A stretch of 35,736 nt of DNA from Bacillota bacterium. GTDB taxonomy: Bacteria > Bacillota > Clostridia > SK-Y3. The notes under the pieces are model-generated. The model was given only the letters and a program-made list of their open reading frames with translations, was not told the DNA's origin and made no database searches. A program made the position numbers and the translations under genes. Positions 1 through 8,500 of this stretch are shown here, piece by piece; position 1 is the stretch's first letter; each line of letters begins with the position of its first letter. The stretch is from NCBI GenBank assembly GCA_022360955.1, contig JAKSBV010000231.1, positions 1 through 35,736 of the forward strand, written 5' to 3'.

Positions 1-1
1 C

Positions 2-409
2 GTTGCACAAACTCTAAACTTTAGCACCAAGTATTTGTGCTTTTTTCAAGACTCAAAAATCATGAAACAAACCAGAAATATCTTAATTTCAAAAATTAGT
101 AAAATAGTTCAATATAATGGACTTGATGTAAACATACATATTCTTAAATCAGATGATACTTTGGCAAAGATTAATGATTTAAAAAAGCAATATACGGAAG
201 GTTGTCTATCATTTTTACTTCCCCTGATTTATGAAGGCATGGCTTTCAGTGACCTAAAAATTCAACTTCAAAAAAACATTAGAGCCTATAATTTAAACCA
301 TAAATTATTATTCGATAACGAGATGTGTTCTCCTATTGAATATCATAATAAATTAACAAATAATCGACTTATCTTGCCTTTATGGGCATATATTGATAGG
401 CGATACTAA
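2..409 (+). CDS. C-terminal part of an unknown protein, cut by the left edge
   Basis: The reading frame is open without a stop from base 2, so this is most likely the 3' end of a longer gene and not a short gene. Possible starts at TTG 35 or ATG 62 have no good ribosome binding site. The visible ~135 residues are mixed hydrophobic and charged with no signal peptide and no motif I recognise; they end in a motif rich in aromatic and basic residues (ALWAYIDRRY-like end). The stop lies 15 bases before the FAD oxidoreductase gene, whose RBS sits in the gap, so the two are probably co-transcribed. I do not assign a function. The start and the N-terminal domains are outside the window. Confidence 0.55.
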   Translation, partial: VAQTLNFSTKYLCFFQDSKIMKQTRNILISKISKIVQYNGLDVNIHILKSDDTLAKINDLKKQYTEGCLSFLLPLIYEGMAFSDLKIQLQKNIRAYNLNHKLLFDNEMCSPIEYHNKLTNNRLILPLWAYIDRRY

Positions 410-424
410 AAAAGGGGATTTTTT

Positions 425-1636
425 ATGAAAGTAGCAATCATAGGAGCAGGTTTTAGTGGAATGTTAGCAGCATACTTATTGGAAAAAGAGGGCGTCAATG
501 TTACAGTTTATGAAAAACAAGATTACATAGGCGGTCATTGTAAAACCGTTATAAGTAAGGATATATGCACTGAACTTGGAACTGTTTTCTCCTTCACTAA
601 ACAAATTAAAGAGTTATTAATCGAACTACAAGTTGACTATACAGAACGTTTTGCCTACAGAAATTTTGTTGATAAAAACTTTAATAATGTAGAACACATA
701 TTAAGAGAAGATGTGCTTTTACTACTGGATGAACTAGCTAGACTTAAAATAATTCTGAATAAATATACTGCGTCCCTTCATACTGTTAATTATGGATATA
801 TTCATGAAGAATTACTGATTCCATTAGACAAATTTCTTATAAAACATAATCTGAAGATTATAGGTCAGGTCATTGCACCTTATCTTTCATCTTACGGCTT
901 TGGAGATATAAGCAATATGCAAGCTTACTATGCATTTAAAGTGTTTAACACAGATACCATATACTCTTTTATTCGAGGAGATAAGCTCTTGTTTATTGAC
1001 AAGGGCACCTCTCACCTTATTAAAAAGCTTAGTCAAAATATAACCGATATAAGGTATTCTATTGAGGTGAATAACGTGAAAGTTATAGGTAACAAAGTAA
1101 AGGTTGAAACTCCCTTTGATTCCGACCATTATGACAAAGTACTCATTACTACAAAACTACCAAGAGATGTCATAAAGGATGATTTGTATAATCAATTAAT
1201 GAAAAAAATTGATACTAATCCATTTATTACGTGCGCATATGAAGTAAGCAATAAAAACTTAGTAACTACTTATTATAAAGCCAATTTAGGCAAAAAAGGT
1301 AAAATACAGTTCTATCATACTTTTAAACATTGCAACAGAACCATACTTGTCACCTACGCATACGGAATTCTCCAAAAGGATTTAGTTAAAGAAATAACAA
1401 AGGATCTTGAAAAATCGGGAATTTGTGTAAAACATTTAATAACAACAAATCAATGGTACATCTTTCCACATTTGAAGGAGCATAATTTAACACAGGATTT
1501 TTACCAAGAAATAAGTGAAAACCAAAAAGTTAGTAATATTTATCTGATCGGTTCGCTAGTGTCTGAGCCTGCAATAGCAAATTTATATCTATCCGTCAAG
1601 AATTCCATAAACGAAGTATTAGAGGGACATCTTTAA
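425..1636 (+). CDS. FAD/NAD(P)-binding oxidoreductase, amine-oxidase-like
   Basis: 403 residues. The N-terminus is a classic Rossmann dinucleotide-binding fold: GAGFSG at residues 7-12 after a beta strand, an acidic residue ending the second strand (YEKQ), and a GGH motif near residue 37, as in the protoporphyrinogen-oxidase/amine-oxidase flavoprotein superfamily. The C-terminus has the usual second FAD strand (IYLIGS, near residue 378) followed by a helix. The substrate is not predictable. Start ATG 425 has an upstream AAAGGGG ribosome binding site. The gene follows the truncated unknown gene by 15 bases and is followed by a hairpin terminator at 1888. Flavoproteins of this type are often found with biosynthetic partners, but no such partner is visible here. 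It is AT-rich like its upstream neighbour, consistent with an accessory locus. Confidence 0.8.
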   Translation: MKVAIIGAGFSGMLAAYLLEKEGVNVTVYEKQDYIGGHCKTVISKDICTELGTVFSFTKQIKELLIELQVDYTERFAYRNFVDKNFNNVEHILREDVLLLLDELARLKIILNKYTASLHTVNYGYIHEELLIPLDKFLIKHNLKIIGQVIAPYLSSYGFGDISNMQAYYAFKVFNTDTIYSFIRGDKLLFIDKGTSHLIKKLSQNITDIRYSIEVNNVKVIGNKVKVETPFDSDHYDKVLITTKLPRDVIKDDLYNQLMKKIDTNPFITCAYEVSNKNLVTTYYKANLGKKGKIQFYHTFKHCNRTILVTYAYGILQKDLVKEITKDLEKSGICVKHLITTNQWYIFPHLKEHNLTQDFYQEISENQKVSNIYLIGSLVSEPAIANLYLSVKNSINEVLEGHL

Positions 1637-1887
1637 TATAGTCGACACGGCTGCGATTAATGCTGATAAAAAAATCCTTTTTTTACTTTTAAATTATTAT
1701 TACCAAAATTATTGAATATGATACATATTAAGGAACAACATTGATAATAATATTGATACAAATATTAGGATCCTGATTATTAATTTTTAAGTTTAATAAA
1801 ATCTAATTTACCAAATCTGCTCACAGACCCGCTGTCCTTCACATGGGCTTATTTAAGTATTTGCATTTGCCAACTATAAGCAATTCC

Positions 1888-1930
1888 AAACAGGGAGTAG
1901 AACCAATGGTTTACTCCCTGTTTTATTATA
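1888..1930 (+). terminator. Rho-independent terminator after the FAD oxidoreductase gene
   Basis: A 12-bp perfect stem (AAACAGGGAGTA at 1888-1899 with its complement at 1912-1923) encloses a 12-base loop and is followed by a T/A-rich tract. It sits between convergent genes. The T-rich side favours the + strand. The remaining spacer 1637-1984 is AT-rich and shows no gene I can support. Confidence 0.75.
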
Positions 1931-1984
1931 CCTATGTTATTTAGCCATTCCTCTATAAATGCCAAAGGCCTCCGCTTTTAAAAA

Positions 1985-2731
1985 CTAATAACTAACTATC
2001 TCCAAGTATCTTTCTAATGATTCTTCTACATACTCTGCTATCAAAATCACCATGCTTTCAGGATCTCCATTTGACTTATGATATGCAGTAAAACAATCAT
2101 AATACCTACGCCTGTCTCCAAATTTTACATTAATAGCAGGGTAACCGTCCTTCATAAGTTCTAGATTGAGTAATAACCTGCCTGTACGACCATTCCCGTC
2201 AATGAATGGGTGTATGCTCTCAAACTTAAGATGAAATAGTGCAGCTCGCTCAACTGGGTGCATTGTTTTTCTCATTTTATTATATTCTAAAATTAACTCA
2301 CTCATTTGAACAGGAACAAGTAAAGATTGAGGTGGCTCATGAATTGCTCCCATTATTCTAACCGGTAATCTTCTATATACACCTTTATCCTGTGGTTTAT
2401 CCATCAACACCAGACTATGAATATCTTTTATTACTTTCTCAGAAAGGTCAGTTTTCTTTTTAACAAGTTCTTCTATATAGTAATACGCATCTTGATGCCC
2501 TATTACTTCTAAATGATCTTTCAGTGGTTTCTCCGCAATTGTAATCCCTTCATTTATAATCAATGCAGTTTCTTGTAAAGTAAGTGTATTCCCTTCAATC
2601 GCATTCGAGTTGTAAGTAAAATCAATTAGAAAATCATCTCTTAAACGCTGAACTTCCCCTTCTGTTAAGGGTCGACACTTATTTAACATTGATAGTAAAT
2701 TATCTATTTTATTGAATATTATATTATTCAT
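1985..2731 (-). CDS. Fic domain protein (probable AMP transferase), self-inhibited type
   Basis: 248 residues. The Fic active-site motif HPFIDGNGRTGR is intact at residues 174-185, including the catalytic His174, Asp178 and the anion-binding Gly-Asn-Gly-Arg. An N-terminal inhibitory helix motif of the (S/T)xxxE(G/N) type is present (SNAIEGN, residues 42-48), with Glu46 as the expected autoinhibitory residue. Fic enzymes usually transfer AMP from ATP to a hydroxyl side chain of a target protein. The target here is unknown. Because the inhibitory helix precedes the Fic core in the same chain, this is a single-gene Fic protein, and a separate antitoxin is not needed. ATG start with a GGGG-type site upstream. 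It lies in the accessory block beside a DUF234 ATPase. Confidence 0.9.
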   Translation of the reverse strand: MNNIIFNKIDNLLSMLNKCRPLTEGEVQRLRDDFLIDFTYNSNAIEGNTLTLQETALIINEGITIAEKPLKDHLEVIGHQDAYYYIEELVKKKTDLSEKVIKDIHSLVLMDKPQDKGVYRRLPVRIMGAIHEPPQSLLVPVQMSELILEYNKMRKTMHPVERAALFHLKFESIHPFIDGNGRTGRLLLNLELMKDGYPAINVKFGDRRRYYDCFTAYHKSNGDPESMVILIAEYVEESLERYLEIVSY

Positions 2732-2843
2732 TTTTACTACCCCATTTCTTCTATAATGGCTTTAATAACATTATAACTTGATTATCATAACATATCCATC
2801 AAATTTATCATTATTTTAACAATTTAAATTTATAACCATTAAC

Positions 2844-3191
2844 CTATACCTTGTCCCACCTACCCACAAAAAATATCCTAACCTCATACTCAACCCTATA
2901 TTTACAGACACCTAACCCACCTGTGCTAATCTCATGCCTATAGAGAATATCCCCAATGGGTGTATATTCTCGTCGACAGCGCCCGGGTTTTAGAGATATT
3001 TGGGTTTCAAATAGTTTTTCTGTACTATACTGCCACAGTTTTGTTTCTTCTCGTTCCAGAATTTGATATAACTGGGATGAATACAATTCTGTAATGGCCT
3101 CTTTATACGATAGATTTAATTCTGTTGCAATTTTTTCTACAAGTGCTGCCGATATAATCGAAAAAACTGCATCAAATTTGCTTTTATCCAT
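2844..3191 (-). CDS. small protein of unknown function
   Basis: 115 residues when started at ATG 3191, which is preceded by GGGAGGG eight bases upstream. An in-frame start at 3224 has no such site. The first ~65 residues (MDKSKFDAVFSIIS onward) look like a compact helical domain. The tail after about residue 62 is rich in Arg, Tyr and Gly and differs in composition, so a frameshift or fusion near 3010 is possible. I do not recognise the family with certainty; similar short helical proteins occur in accessory regions of Clostridia. No catalytic motif is visible. It lies between the Fic gene and the ATPase gene on the same strand, with ~100-base spacers. Confidence 0.5.
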   Translation of the reverse strand: MDKSKFDAVFSIISAALVEKIATELNLSYKEAITELYSSQLYQILEREETKLWQYSTEKLFETQISLKPGRCRREYTPIGDILYRHEISTGGLGVCKYRVEYEVRIFFVGRWDKV

Positions 3192-3291
3192 TACTTTTCC
3201 CTCCCAAATCTCTATAATCCTCAAAAACGCAAAATTTTAATGATTTATCAGTGTGAAATAATATTTTCTTAGCACTTTTAAATACTTTAAA

Positions 3292-4671
3292 CTAATCTTC
3301 AAATAAAATCAAATCTTTTCTCTCTTTACCCAGCTTCCTTACTCTATCCTCAAAACCACTCACAGAGAATAGCACATATACCTTCTCATAGTCGTCATAA
3401 CCTTTTATACGCTGTGCTTTGGCAACAAGATTGTAAAACACACTATCCCTCATAGGCTTATTAAGATATTTACATTCACCAAGAATAAGCTTCTTGTTTT
3501 CGTTATCTATCGCGGCAACATCTATCTCTACTCTAGAGTCCCAATAGCTTCCTATCTTGTTTATCATAAGCCCTAAAGCCTTTGATCGGCTGATCAGCTG
3601 CTCTCTACATATATCTTCATAAACAAAGCTCACATGGTTATCTACGAGATTGTTCTTTATCTTGTTTAGAACATAACCTGTATTACCAATCTCCAGCTCG
3701 CTTTTATAGGGATATACAAACTTAAACCAAAACGCTATAAAATTGTCCTCAATATAATATAATCCCTTCTTGCTTTTTTCCGGATTCGTTTCTGTGACAG
3801 GAATTCGTTTCTCTACTAAACTTAAATCCATTAAGGTCTTGATATAGGGTGTAAGTTTGGTAGATGGGACTTCTAATGAGGATGCTATTTTCGATATTTT
3901 ATGATTGCCTTCTGCAATGGCCTGTATCATAGAGAAATATGTCATCGTTTCTCTTACTTCTTTTTCTAACAAGAATACGGGCTCTTCATATAAAAAACCA
4001 TTCTTGTCTAATATTTCGCTTTCAATGTTCTTTATAAACCCTAGATTATTATCAAAGAACTCCAGATATTTAGGAACACCGCCTGTTACTGCATATAGAT
4101 TTACAAGTTCTTTAAAGCTTAAGCTGTTAAACCCTCTTTGTATTTCCCTAAACCTAAGAGGTTTAAGCTTGATTTGACATGTTCTTCTGCCATATAAAGG
4201 ACTGGAATAACCAAGAACTTGGGTTGCCATCATGCTAATATATGATCCGCATAATATAACCATAATGTTGTTCTCTTTTAAGATATCGTCCCATACCTTT
4301 TGAAATATGGACGTAAAAGAAGAATTGCTGCTAACTAGATATTGGAACTCATCAATTACTATTATTTTCTTTTCTTCCGGCTTATACTTTGCTATTATTT
4401 CAAATATATCATACCAGTTATCGAAGTTGCTATTTTTTAGATAGTGCATATCCGTGAATGCTGCTGCCGATATCAGAAATCTATTTCTATTCTTTACCTC
4501 AAGCTCTGACGTGGCTAGAAAATATAATGCCCTTTTATGCTTAATAAATTCTTTTATAAGGGTTGTTTTACCCACTCTCCGCCTACCATACATCACTACA
4601 AAACTGCTTTGTCTATTGTACTCGCGATTAAGTTTTTTTAATTCTGATTCTCTCCCTATAAAGCTCTTCAC
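3292..4671 (-). CDS. AAA-type ATPase with C-terminal DUF234 nuclease-like domain
   Basis: 459 residues. Walker A is GRRRVGKT (residues 29-36). Walker B is IIVIDEF (D107, E108). A CGS sensor-like motif follows near 141-143. After the ATPase core comes a winged-helix-like stretch (~250-300), then a DUF234 region with a PD-(D/E)XK-like arrangement: Asp384 and Glu399-Cys-Lys401 in GECKY. This architecture is common and often multi-copy in archaea and anaerobic bacteria; its role is unsettled, with proposals in mobile DNA or defence. Start is GTG 4671 with AGAGGTG upstream. An extended -10 (TGG then TATAAT at 4716-4721) lies upstream but has no clear -35. Confidence 0.88.
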   Translation of the reverse strand: MKSFIGRESELKKLNREYNRQSSFVVMYGRRRVGKTTLIKEFIKHKRALYFLATSELEVKNRNRFLISAAAFTDMHYLKNSNFDNWYDIFEIIAKYKPEEKKIIVIDEFQYLVSSNSSFTSIFQKVWDDILKENNIMVILCGSYISMMATQVLGYSSPLYGRRTCQIKLKPLRFREIQRGFNSLSFKELVNLYAVTGGVPKYLEFFDNNLGFIKNIESEILDKNGFLYEEPVFLLEKEVRETMTYFSMIQAIAEGNHKISKIASSLEVPSTKLTPYIKTLMDLSLVEKRIPVTETNPEKSKKGLYYIEDNFIAFWFKFVYPYKSELEIGNTGYVLNKIKNNLVDNHVSFVYEDICREQLISRSKALGLMINKIGSYWDSRVEIDVAAIDNENKKLILGECKYLNKPMRDSVFYNLVAKAQRIKGYDDYEKVYVLFSVSGFEDRVRKLGKERKDLILFED

Positions 4672-4739
4672 CTATTTCACCTCTTTATAATTACCATTAT
4701 TATAATCGTAATTATATTATACCACAATTATAGTATATT

Positions 4740-4911
4740 TTATACATTAATTTGTGCGAAGCTTGCAACACCAATCTTTTGTCGGTTGGCAAAGCATTCA
4801 TCCGCACTGAAACCGGGTTCATTCCTGCCAAAATAAGGGGCATCGACTATTACCGTAAGGCCTTCGAGTACCGGACCTGCCATAAAAACGGGGAAGCTTA
4901 TTATGATACTT
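4740..4911 (-). pseudogene. possible gene remnant downstream of the MFS gene
   Basis: The minus frame after the MFS stop reads protein-like (for example VDAPYFGRNEPGF) up to a stop at 4740-4742. It has higher GC than the surrounding intergenic DNA and no ribosome binding site or start of its own. It could be the 3' end of a gene replaced by the MFS gene. I do not recognise the family. The alternative is chance open frame. Confidence 0.25.
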
Positions 4912-6138
4912 TTAATCAACTGTAAATACCTCTTCCTTCCTTTCATTGGACTCTCTAACGACACCGACTAGAGATAATCCTGAAATACTAACGATCACAC
5001 CAAAAAATATCAATACATTTTCCATCGTATGGTAATTGATGATAACAGAACCAAATAGAGTCCCTAAAGGTATGGTTACACTGCATAATGTTGTTACTAT
5101 GCTCATTACTCTACCCATCTTTTCTTTAGGAATCAATATCTGGTATAAGGTAGATATACCAACACTAGCCATGGCTACTCCTAAACCAAGCATACCCATA
5201 AAAAATAATATCAGATAATAGTTTTGAATGAATAATCCAAGTGCTATCAGTGCCAATCCCTCAAGGGTTAAACCTGCTATCGCCATTTTATATTTGTTCT
5301 TTATAAAACCTAATAAAATCATCACACTTCCTAATAGGGCTCCAATAGATACAGAAGCTTGCATTATACCTAATCCTGTTGCTCCTTTATCCAAGTTTGC
5401 ACTAATTACCGCTGAATAAATTGACAGTGGCGCTAAAAAGAAGTTAATAATGATGCCTCCAGATATAACCAAATATAAAACCAACTTATTATTCCACACA
5501 TTTGACAATCCTTCTTTAAATTGCTCAACAAACTTTTGACTTGTATCTTTTACATCAACTTTAGGAATCGTGATAAAACTTTCAGATATAGCTGAAATCA
5601 GATATGAGATCCCATTGATAAAGAATAGTATCCACATATCCAAAATAGCGATTAGTATACCTGCCAAGGCAGGACCCAAGATTGAAACGATCCTAGAGGT
5701 AAATTGGGACAATGAATTCGCTTTGGTTAACTGCTGACTATCTACAATCATAGGCATACTAGAGGTAATGGCAGGAGTGAATACTGCGGATACAGATGCC
5801 CCTAAAGCCATTACTACATATAAAGCACCAATAGAAATATTGTCGACAGCAATAAAATACGATAGTGCCAGCATAAGCAGGCCATTAATACAATCTGTTA
5901 TAACAATAATCTTTTTCTTATCATGTTTATCGGCAAAAACCCCTGCAATAGGACCAATAATTGTTGTTGGAAGGGTAAAGCAGACCACACTAATCCCCAT
6001 AGCCAGTGTAGATCCTGTTTTTTCTAATATATACCACATTATTGCCAAATTATATAATGCGGTCCCTAATTGTGAAACAGACTGTCCTGCCCAAAGAAGC
6101 ATAAAATTAAAGTTTTTAAACAAAGATTTTTCTTGCAT
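4912..6138 (-). CDS. MFS transporter, multidrug-efflux-like
   Basis: About 408 residues with roughly 12 hydrophobic helices and the typical MFS loop after TM2 (GVFADKHDKKKI). The N-terminus (LLWAGQSVSQLG) resembles the group of macrolide and multidrug exporters related to MefA and to enterobactin exporter-like carriers. Substrate is not predictable. Three in-frame starts exist: GTG 6195, ATG 6150 and ATG 6138. The ribosome binding site GGAGGA at 6151-6156 abuts ATG 6150 and is 12 bases from ATG 6138; family N-termini fit 6138 best. The + strand just upstream shows a possible remnant of an HTH regulator. Confidence 0.85.
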   Translation of the reverse strand: MQEKSLFKNFNFMLLWAGQSVSQLGTALYNLAIMWYILEKTGSTLAMGISVVCFTLPTTIIGPIAGVFADKHDKKKIIVITDCINGLLMLALSYFIAVDNISIGALYVVMALGASVSAVFTPAITSSMPMIVDSQQLTKANSLSQFTSRIVSILGPALAGILIAILDMWILFFINGISYLISAISESFITIPKVDVKDTSQKFVEQFKEGLSNVWNNKLVLYLVISGGIIINFFLAPLSIYSAVISANLDKGATGLGIMQASVSIGALLGSVMILLGFIKNKYKMAIAGLTLEGLALIALGLFIQNYYLILFFMGMLGLGVAMASVGISTLYQILIPKEKMGRVMSIVTTLCSVTIPLGTLFGSVIINYHTMENVLIFFGVIVSISGLSLVGVVRESNERKEEVFTVD

Positions 6139-6220
6139 AGTAACTGTCATTCCTCCATATATAATCAAAATTAAAGATAAAATGCCCTGATCCACTAACT
6201 GCCATAAGAAAGTGCTTTTA

Positions 6221-6367
6221 GTTTACTATCCGGATACTTTTGAAATCGCCGTCCGGATATGCAAGAATATGCACATTACCCCCATTGAGGAATTATTCGA
6301 CATATACATTCAAAATCCTTCCGTTATATGTAGTTTTTCAACCCTTATTATAGATACCCAACTTTAA
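6221..6367 (+). pseudogene. possible remnant of an XRE-type HTH regulator C-terminus
   Basis: The + frame encodes a stretch (TFEIAVRICKNMHITPIEEL around 6235-6294) resembling the last helix pair of Cro/C1-type regulators, where a pattern like 'P.lelAl.IckvLnvsieeLF' is usual. The HTH itself is missing and the frame runs into the palindromic repeat that starts at 6353. This fits a decayed divergent regulator of the MFS gene, but the match is short. Confidence 0.3.
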
Positions 6368-6448
6368 AATTGAATTTATATTTACACAAAAAACGCAGAA
6401 TCACCGTTGTTTGTGTAAATAATATTTTTAGGTTTAAAGTTGGTTATC
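6353..6448. repeat. 96-bp palindromic repeat element, copy A
   Basis: Outer arms are 16 bp (GATACCCAACTTTAAA at 6353-6368 against TTTAAAGTTGGTTATC at 6433-6448, one mismatch when folded). An inner stem pairs TTTACACAAA with TTTGTGTAAA. The loop centre has a conserved CGCAGAATCACCGTTG block. Near-identical copies lie at 9532-9628 and 30210-30306, and a diverged copy at 23506-23597. It has no ORF. It may be a MITE-like or REP-like element, or a structured RNA. Confidence 0.85.
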
Positions 6449-6637
6449 TTTACTGATATAATTTTTTATCTTTTGATATAGCTTGTTTTGGCTCATCAGC
6501 TCCTTAACATACAAAGGCCCAGTCCGGGAAAAATATCACTGCCAACATCTTTCTCCCAATCTGAGCCTTGAATCCTTAACCGCCTTATTTACTTTTGCTT
6601 TGATAACACGCCACCCCTTGCGCCCACTCCCTGCCAA
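6449..6637. other. spacer downstream of sigG
   Basis: No gene can be supported. The minus strand here is more GC-rich than normal spacers and has short coding-like stretches (for example an RVIKAKVNKAVKDSR peptide in one frame) without a start or RBS. No convincing terminator was found right after sigG. Confidence 0.3.
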
Positions 6638-7410
6638 TCAAATATATTTTCTCATATGCATTAGTGCACTTTTTTCCAATCGGGACACCTGGGCCTGGGA
6701 AATGCCTATTTCCTCAGCGACTTCCATCTGGGTTCTGCCTTCATAAAATCTGAGATTCAAAATATGCTTTTCTCGATCATTTAATTTCCTCATCGCCTCT
6801 CTCAACGCGATTTCTTCCAGCCAGCTTTCATCATGATTTTTTTCGTCACTCACCTGGTCCATCACATAAATGGCGTCTCCCCCGTCGTGGTACACAGGTT
6901 CAAATAGGGAGATGGGATCTTGTATTGCATCTAAGGCAAACACTACATCTTCCTTTTTTAATTCCAGTTCTTTTGCAATTTCGGTAATCGTCGGTTCCTT
7001 TGAATTCTGATTCGTAAGTTTTTCTTTGACTTGAAGCGCTTTATAAGCGATATCCCGTAATGAGCGACTTACCCTTATGGAATTATTATCTCTTAAGTAT
7101 CTTCTGATTTCACCGATAATCATCGGTACGGCATAGGTAGAAAATTTTACATTTTGCGAAACATCAAAATTATCAATAGCTTTGATCAGTCCTATACAGC
7201 CTACTTGAAATAAATCGTCCACATATTCTCCTCTATTATTAAATCTCTGTATAACGCTTAATACCAATCTCAGGTTTCCTCTAATAAACTCTTCCTGGCG
7301 GTCATGTCCCCACGATGAATTCTTTCAAACAATGCTTCTTTTTCTTTATTTGATAAAACCGGTAACTTCGATGTATTTACTCCACATATTTCAACTTTGT
7401 TGATTAGCAT
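6638..7410 (-). CDS. sigG: sporulation sigma factor SigmaG, interrupted by an apparent 1-base deletion
   Basis: SigmaG directs late forespore transcription. ATG 7410 has an RBS GGAGGG seven bases upstream and begins MLINKVEICGVNTSKLPVL, a typical SigmaG N-terminus. That frame stops after about 46 codons. The rest of the protein (region 2: LVLSVIQRFNNRGEYVDDLF; region 4: ISQAQVSRLEKSAL) continues in another frame to 6638. Restoring one G at the CC pair 7294-7295 (GCCAGG-AAGAG to GCCAGGGAAGAG) gives the expected AREEFIRGNLRLVLS junction and a 257-residue protein, the normal family length. It is either a sequencing error in a short homopolymer or a true mutation. It is the third gene after spoIIGA and sigE, with its own promoter and leader hairpin. 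Confidence 0.88.
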
Positions 7411-7418
7411 ATCAAAAC

Positions 7419-7469
7419 CCTCCAGGTAATCAAGATAATTTCAGCGTCAATATCATTATTACCCTGAGG
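7419..7469 (-). promoter_or_regulatory. leader hairpin sequestering the sigG ribosome binding site
   Basis: On the minus-strand RNA, CCTCAGGGTAAT (7469-7458) can pair with ATTACCTGGAGG (7430-7419). That is 12 positions with one mismatch and one G-U pair, around a 27-base loop. The 3' arm contains the sigG Shine-Dalgarno GGAGG. Read-through RNA from spoIIGA-sigE would carry both arms and hide the RBS. An analogous arrangement is described upstream of B. subtilis spoIIIG. Read on the + strand, the same hairpin is followed by nine Ts and could also act as an antisense terminator. Confidence 0.6.
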
Positions 7470-7482
7470 TTTTTTTTTATAC
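7455..7482 (-). promoter_or_regulatory. candidate SigmaF-type promoter for sigG
   Basis: The -35 GTATA (7482-7478) and -10 GGTAATAAT (7463-7455) match the SigmaF/SigmaG-type consensus (GYATA and GGNNANAMT). The spacer is 14 bases, one less than usual. Transcription would start near 7448, inside or after the 5' arm of the leader hairpin, so the resulting mRNA cannot form that hairpin and its RBS would be free. Confidence 0.6.
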
Positions 7483-7666
7483 GACAGTATTCGGTTATAA
7501 TGGGCACATAGCTTTTTAAATATTTGTACTATATTAATCTGCCTTAATCTTGCTTCGTTTTTCTCCAAATTACTTAAAATTATTGTCAAATTGTTAATAT
7601 GGACCGTTTATGCAATTTCCGCACTCCCGGTATGATTAGGAACGTGAATTTACCACCGCTGTTGCC

Positions 7667-8398
7667 TCATATCATTCTACTGATCTCTTTTTTTAATCTA
7701 TTGATAATTCTCTTTTCCAGTCTCGAAATATAGGACTGAGAAATCCCGAGCATATCTGCAACCTCTTTTTGTGTCTTTTCCATTCCGCTTTCCAAACCAA
7801 ATCTCAGCTCCATGATTTTCTTCTCTCTTGCAGAAAGCTTTTTCATTGCAATGCCCAATAATTCTTTATCCACTTCATCTTCAATGCTTCTATATATTAA
7901 GTCGTTTTCTGTCCCTAAAATGTCGGATAATAGGAGTTCATTCCCGTCCCAATCAATATTTAAGGGCTCATCAATAGATATCTCCGTTTTAGCCGTATTA
8001 TTTTTTCTTAAAAACATTAAGATCTCATTTTCGATGCACCTCGAAGCATAGGTAGCTAATTTAATATTTTTTGCAGGATTAAAGGTATTAATGGCTTTGA
8101 TCAGTCCTATTGTGCCGATAGAAATAAGGTCTTCAACCCCGATACCCGTATTCTCAAATTTTCTAGCGATATACACCACCAATCTGAGATTTCTTTCTAT
8201 GAGAATCCTCTTAACAACAATATCCGTTTTATCCAATTTTGATATTAAATAGCTCTCCTCTTCCGAATCCAAAGGAGGCGGTAAAGCTTCACTGCCTCCG
8301 ATATAATGTATCTCTTTACAGATGTATTTTCTCAACGTTTGTAACAGCAATGCATATTTGATTGACAGATACCCCTTAGCGTTTGATAGCAATTTCAA
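7667..8398 (-). CDS. sigE: sporulation sigma factor SigmaE, made as inactive pro-SigmaE
   Basis: 243 residues. It is the early mother-cell sigma factor. The N-terminal ~30 residues form the amphipathic pro-sequence, followed by the conserved processing region [12 protein letters not shown] (residues 32-43), where SpoIIGA cleaves in the family. Sigma-70 region 2 ([21 protein letters not shown]) and the region 4 HTH ([20 protein letters not shown]) are intact. Start is TTG 8398 with AAAGGAGAG upstream. It lies 176 bases after its protease gene spoIIGA, as in B. subtilis, and is followed by sigG. There is no sign of damage, in contrast with sigG. Confidence 0.97.
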   Translation of the reverse strand: MKLLSNAKGYLSIKYALLLQTLRKYICKEIHYIGGSEALPPPLDSEEESYLISKLDKTDIVVKRILIERNLRLVVYIARKFENTGIGVEDLISIGTIGLIKAINTFNPAKNIKLATYASRCIENEILMFLRKNNTAKTEISIDEPLNIDWDGNELLLSDILGTENDLIYRSIEDEVDKELLGIAMKKLSAREKKIMELRFGLESGMEKTQKEVADMLGISQSYISRLEKRIINRLKKEISRMI

Positions 8399-8500
8399 TT
8401 TTGTTCTCTCCTTTTAGGACGTCTCACAAAGACGTGAATCGGATTGCCGATGTCCGATGGTATTATTGAACGCCCTTTGACTAATTATTTTTTGATAGCA

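Noticed and set aside
2971-2976. Recurring GTCGAC hexamers (1642, 2671, 2971, 5841)
   Set aside because: A short palindrome; spacing and context show no pattern, and some lie in coding DNA.
7404-7589. 61-codon minus ORF between sigE and sigG
   Set aside because: It overlaps the sigG promoter, hairpin and start codon; no RBS of its own and not protein-like.
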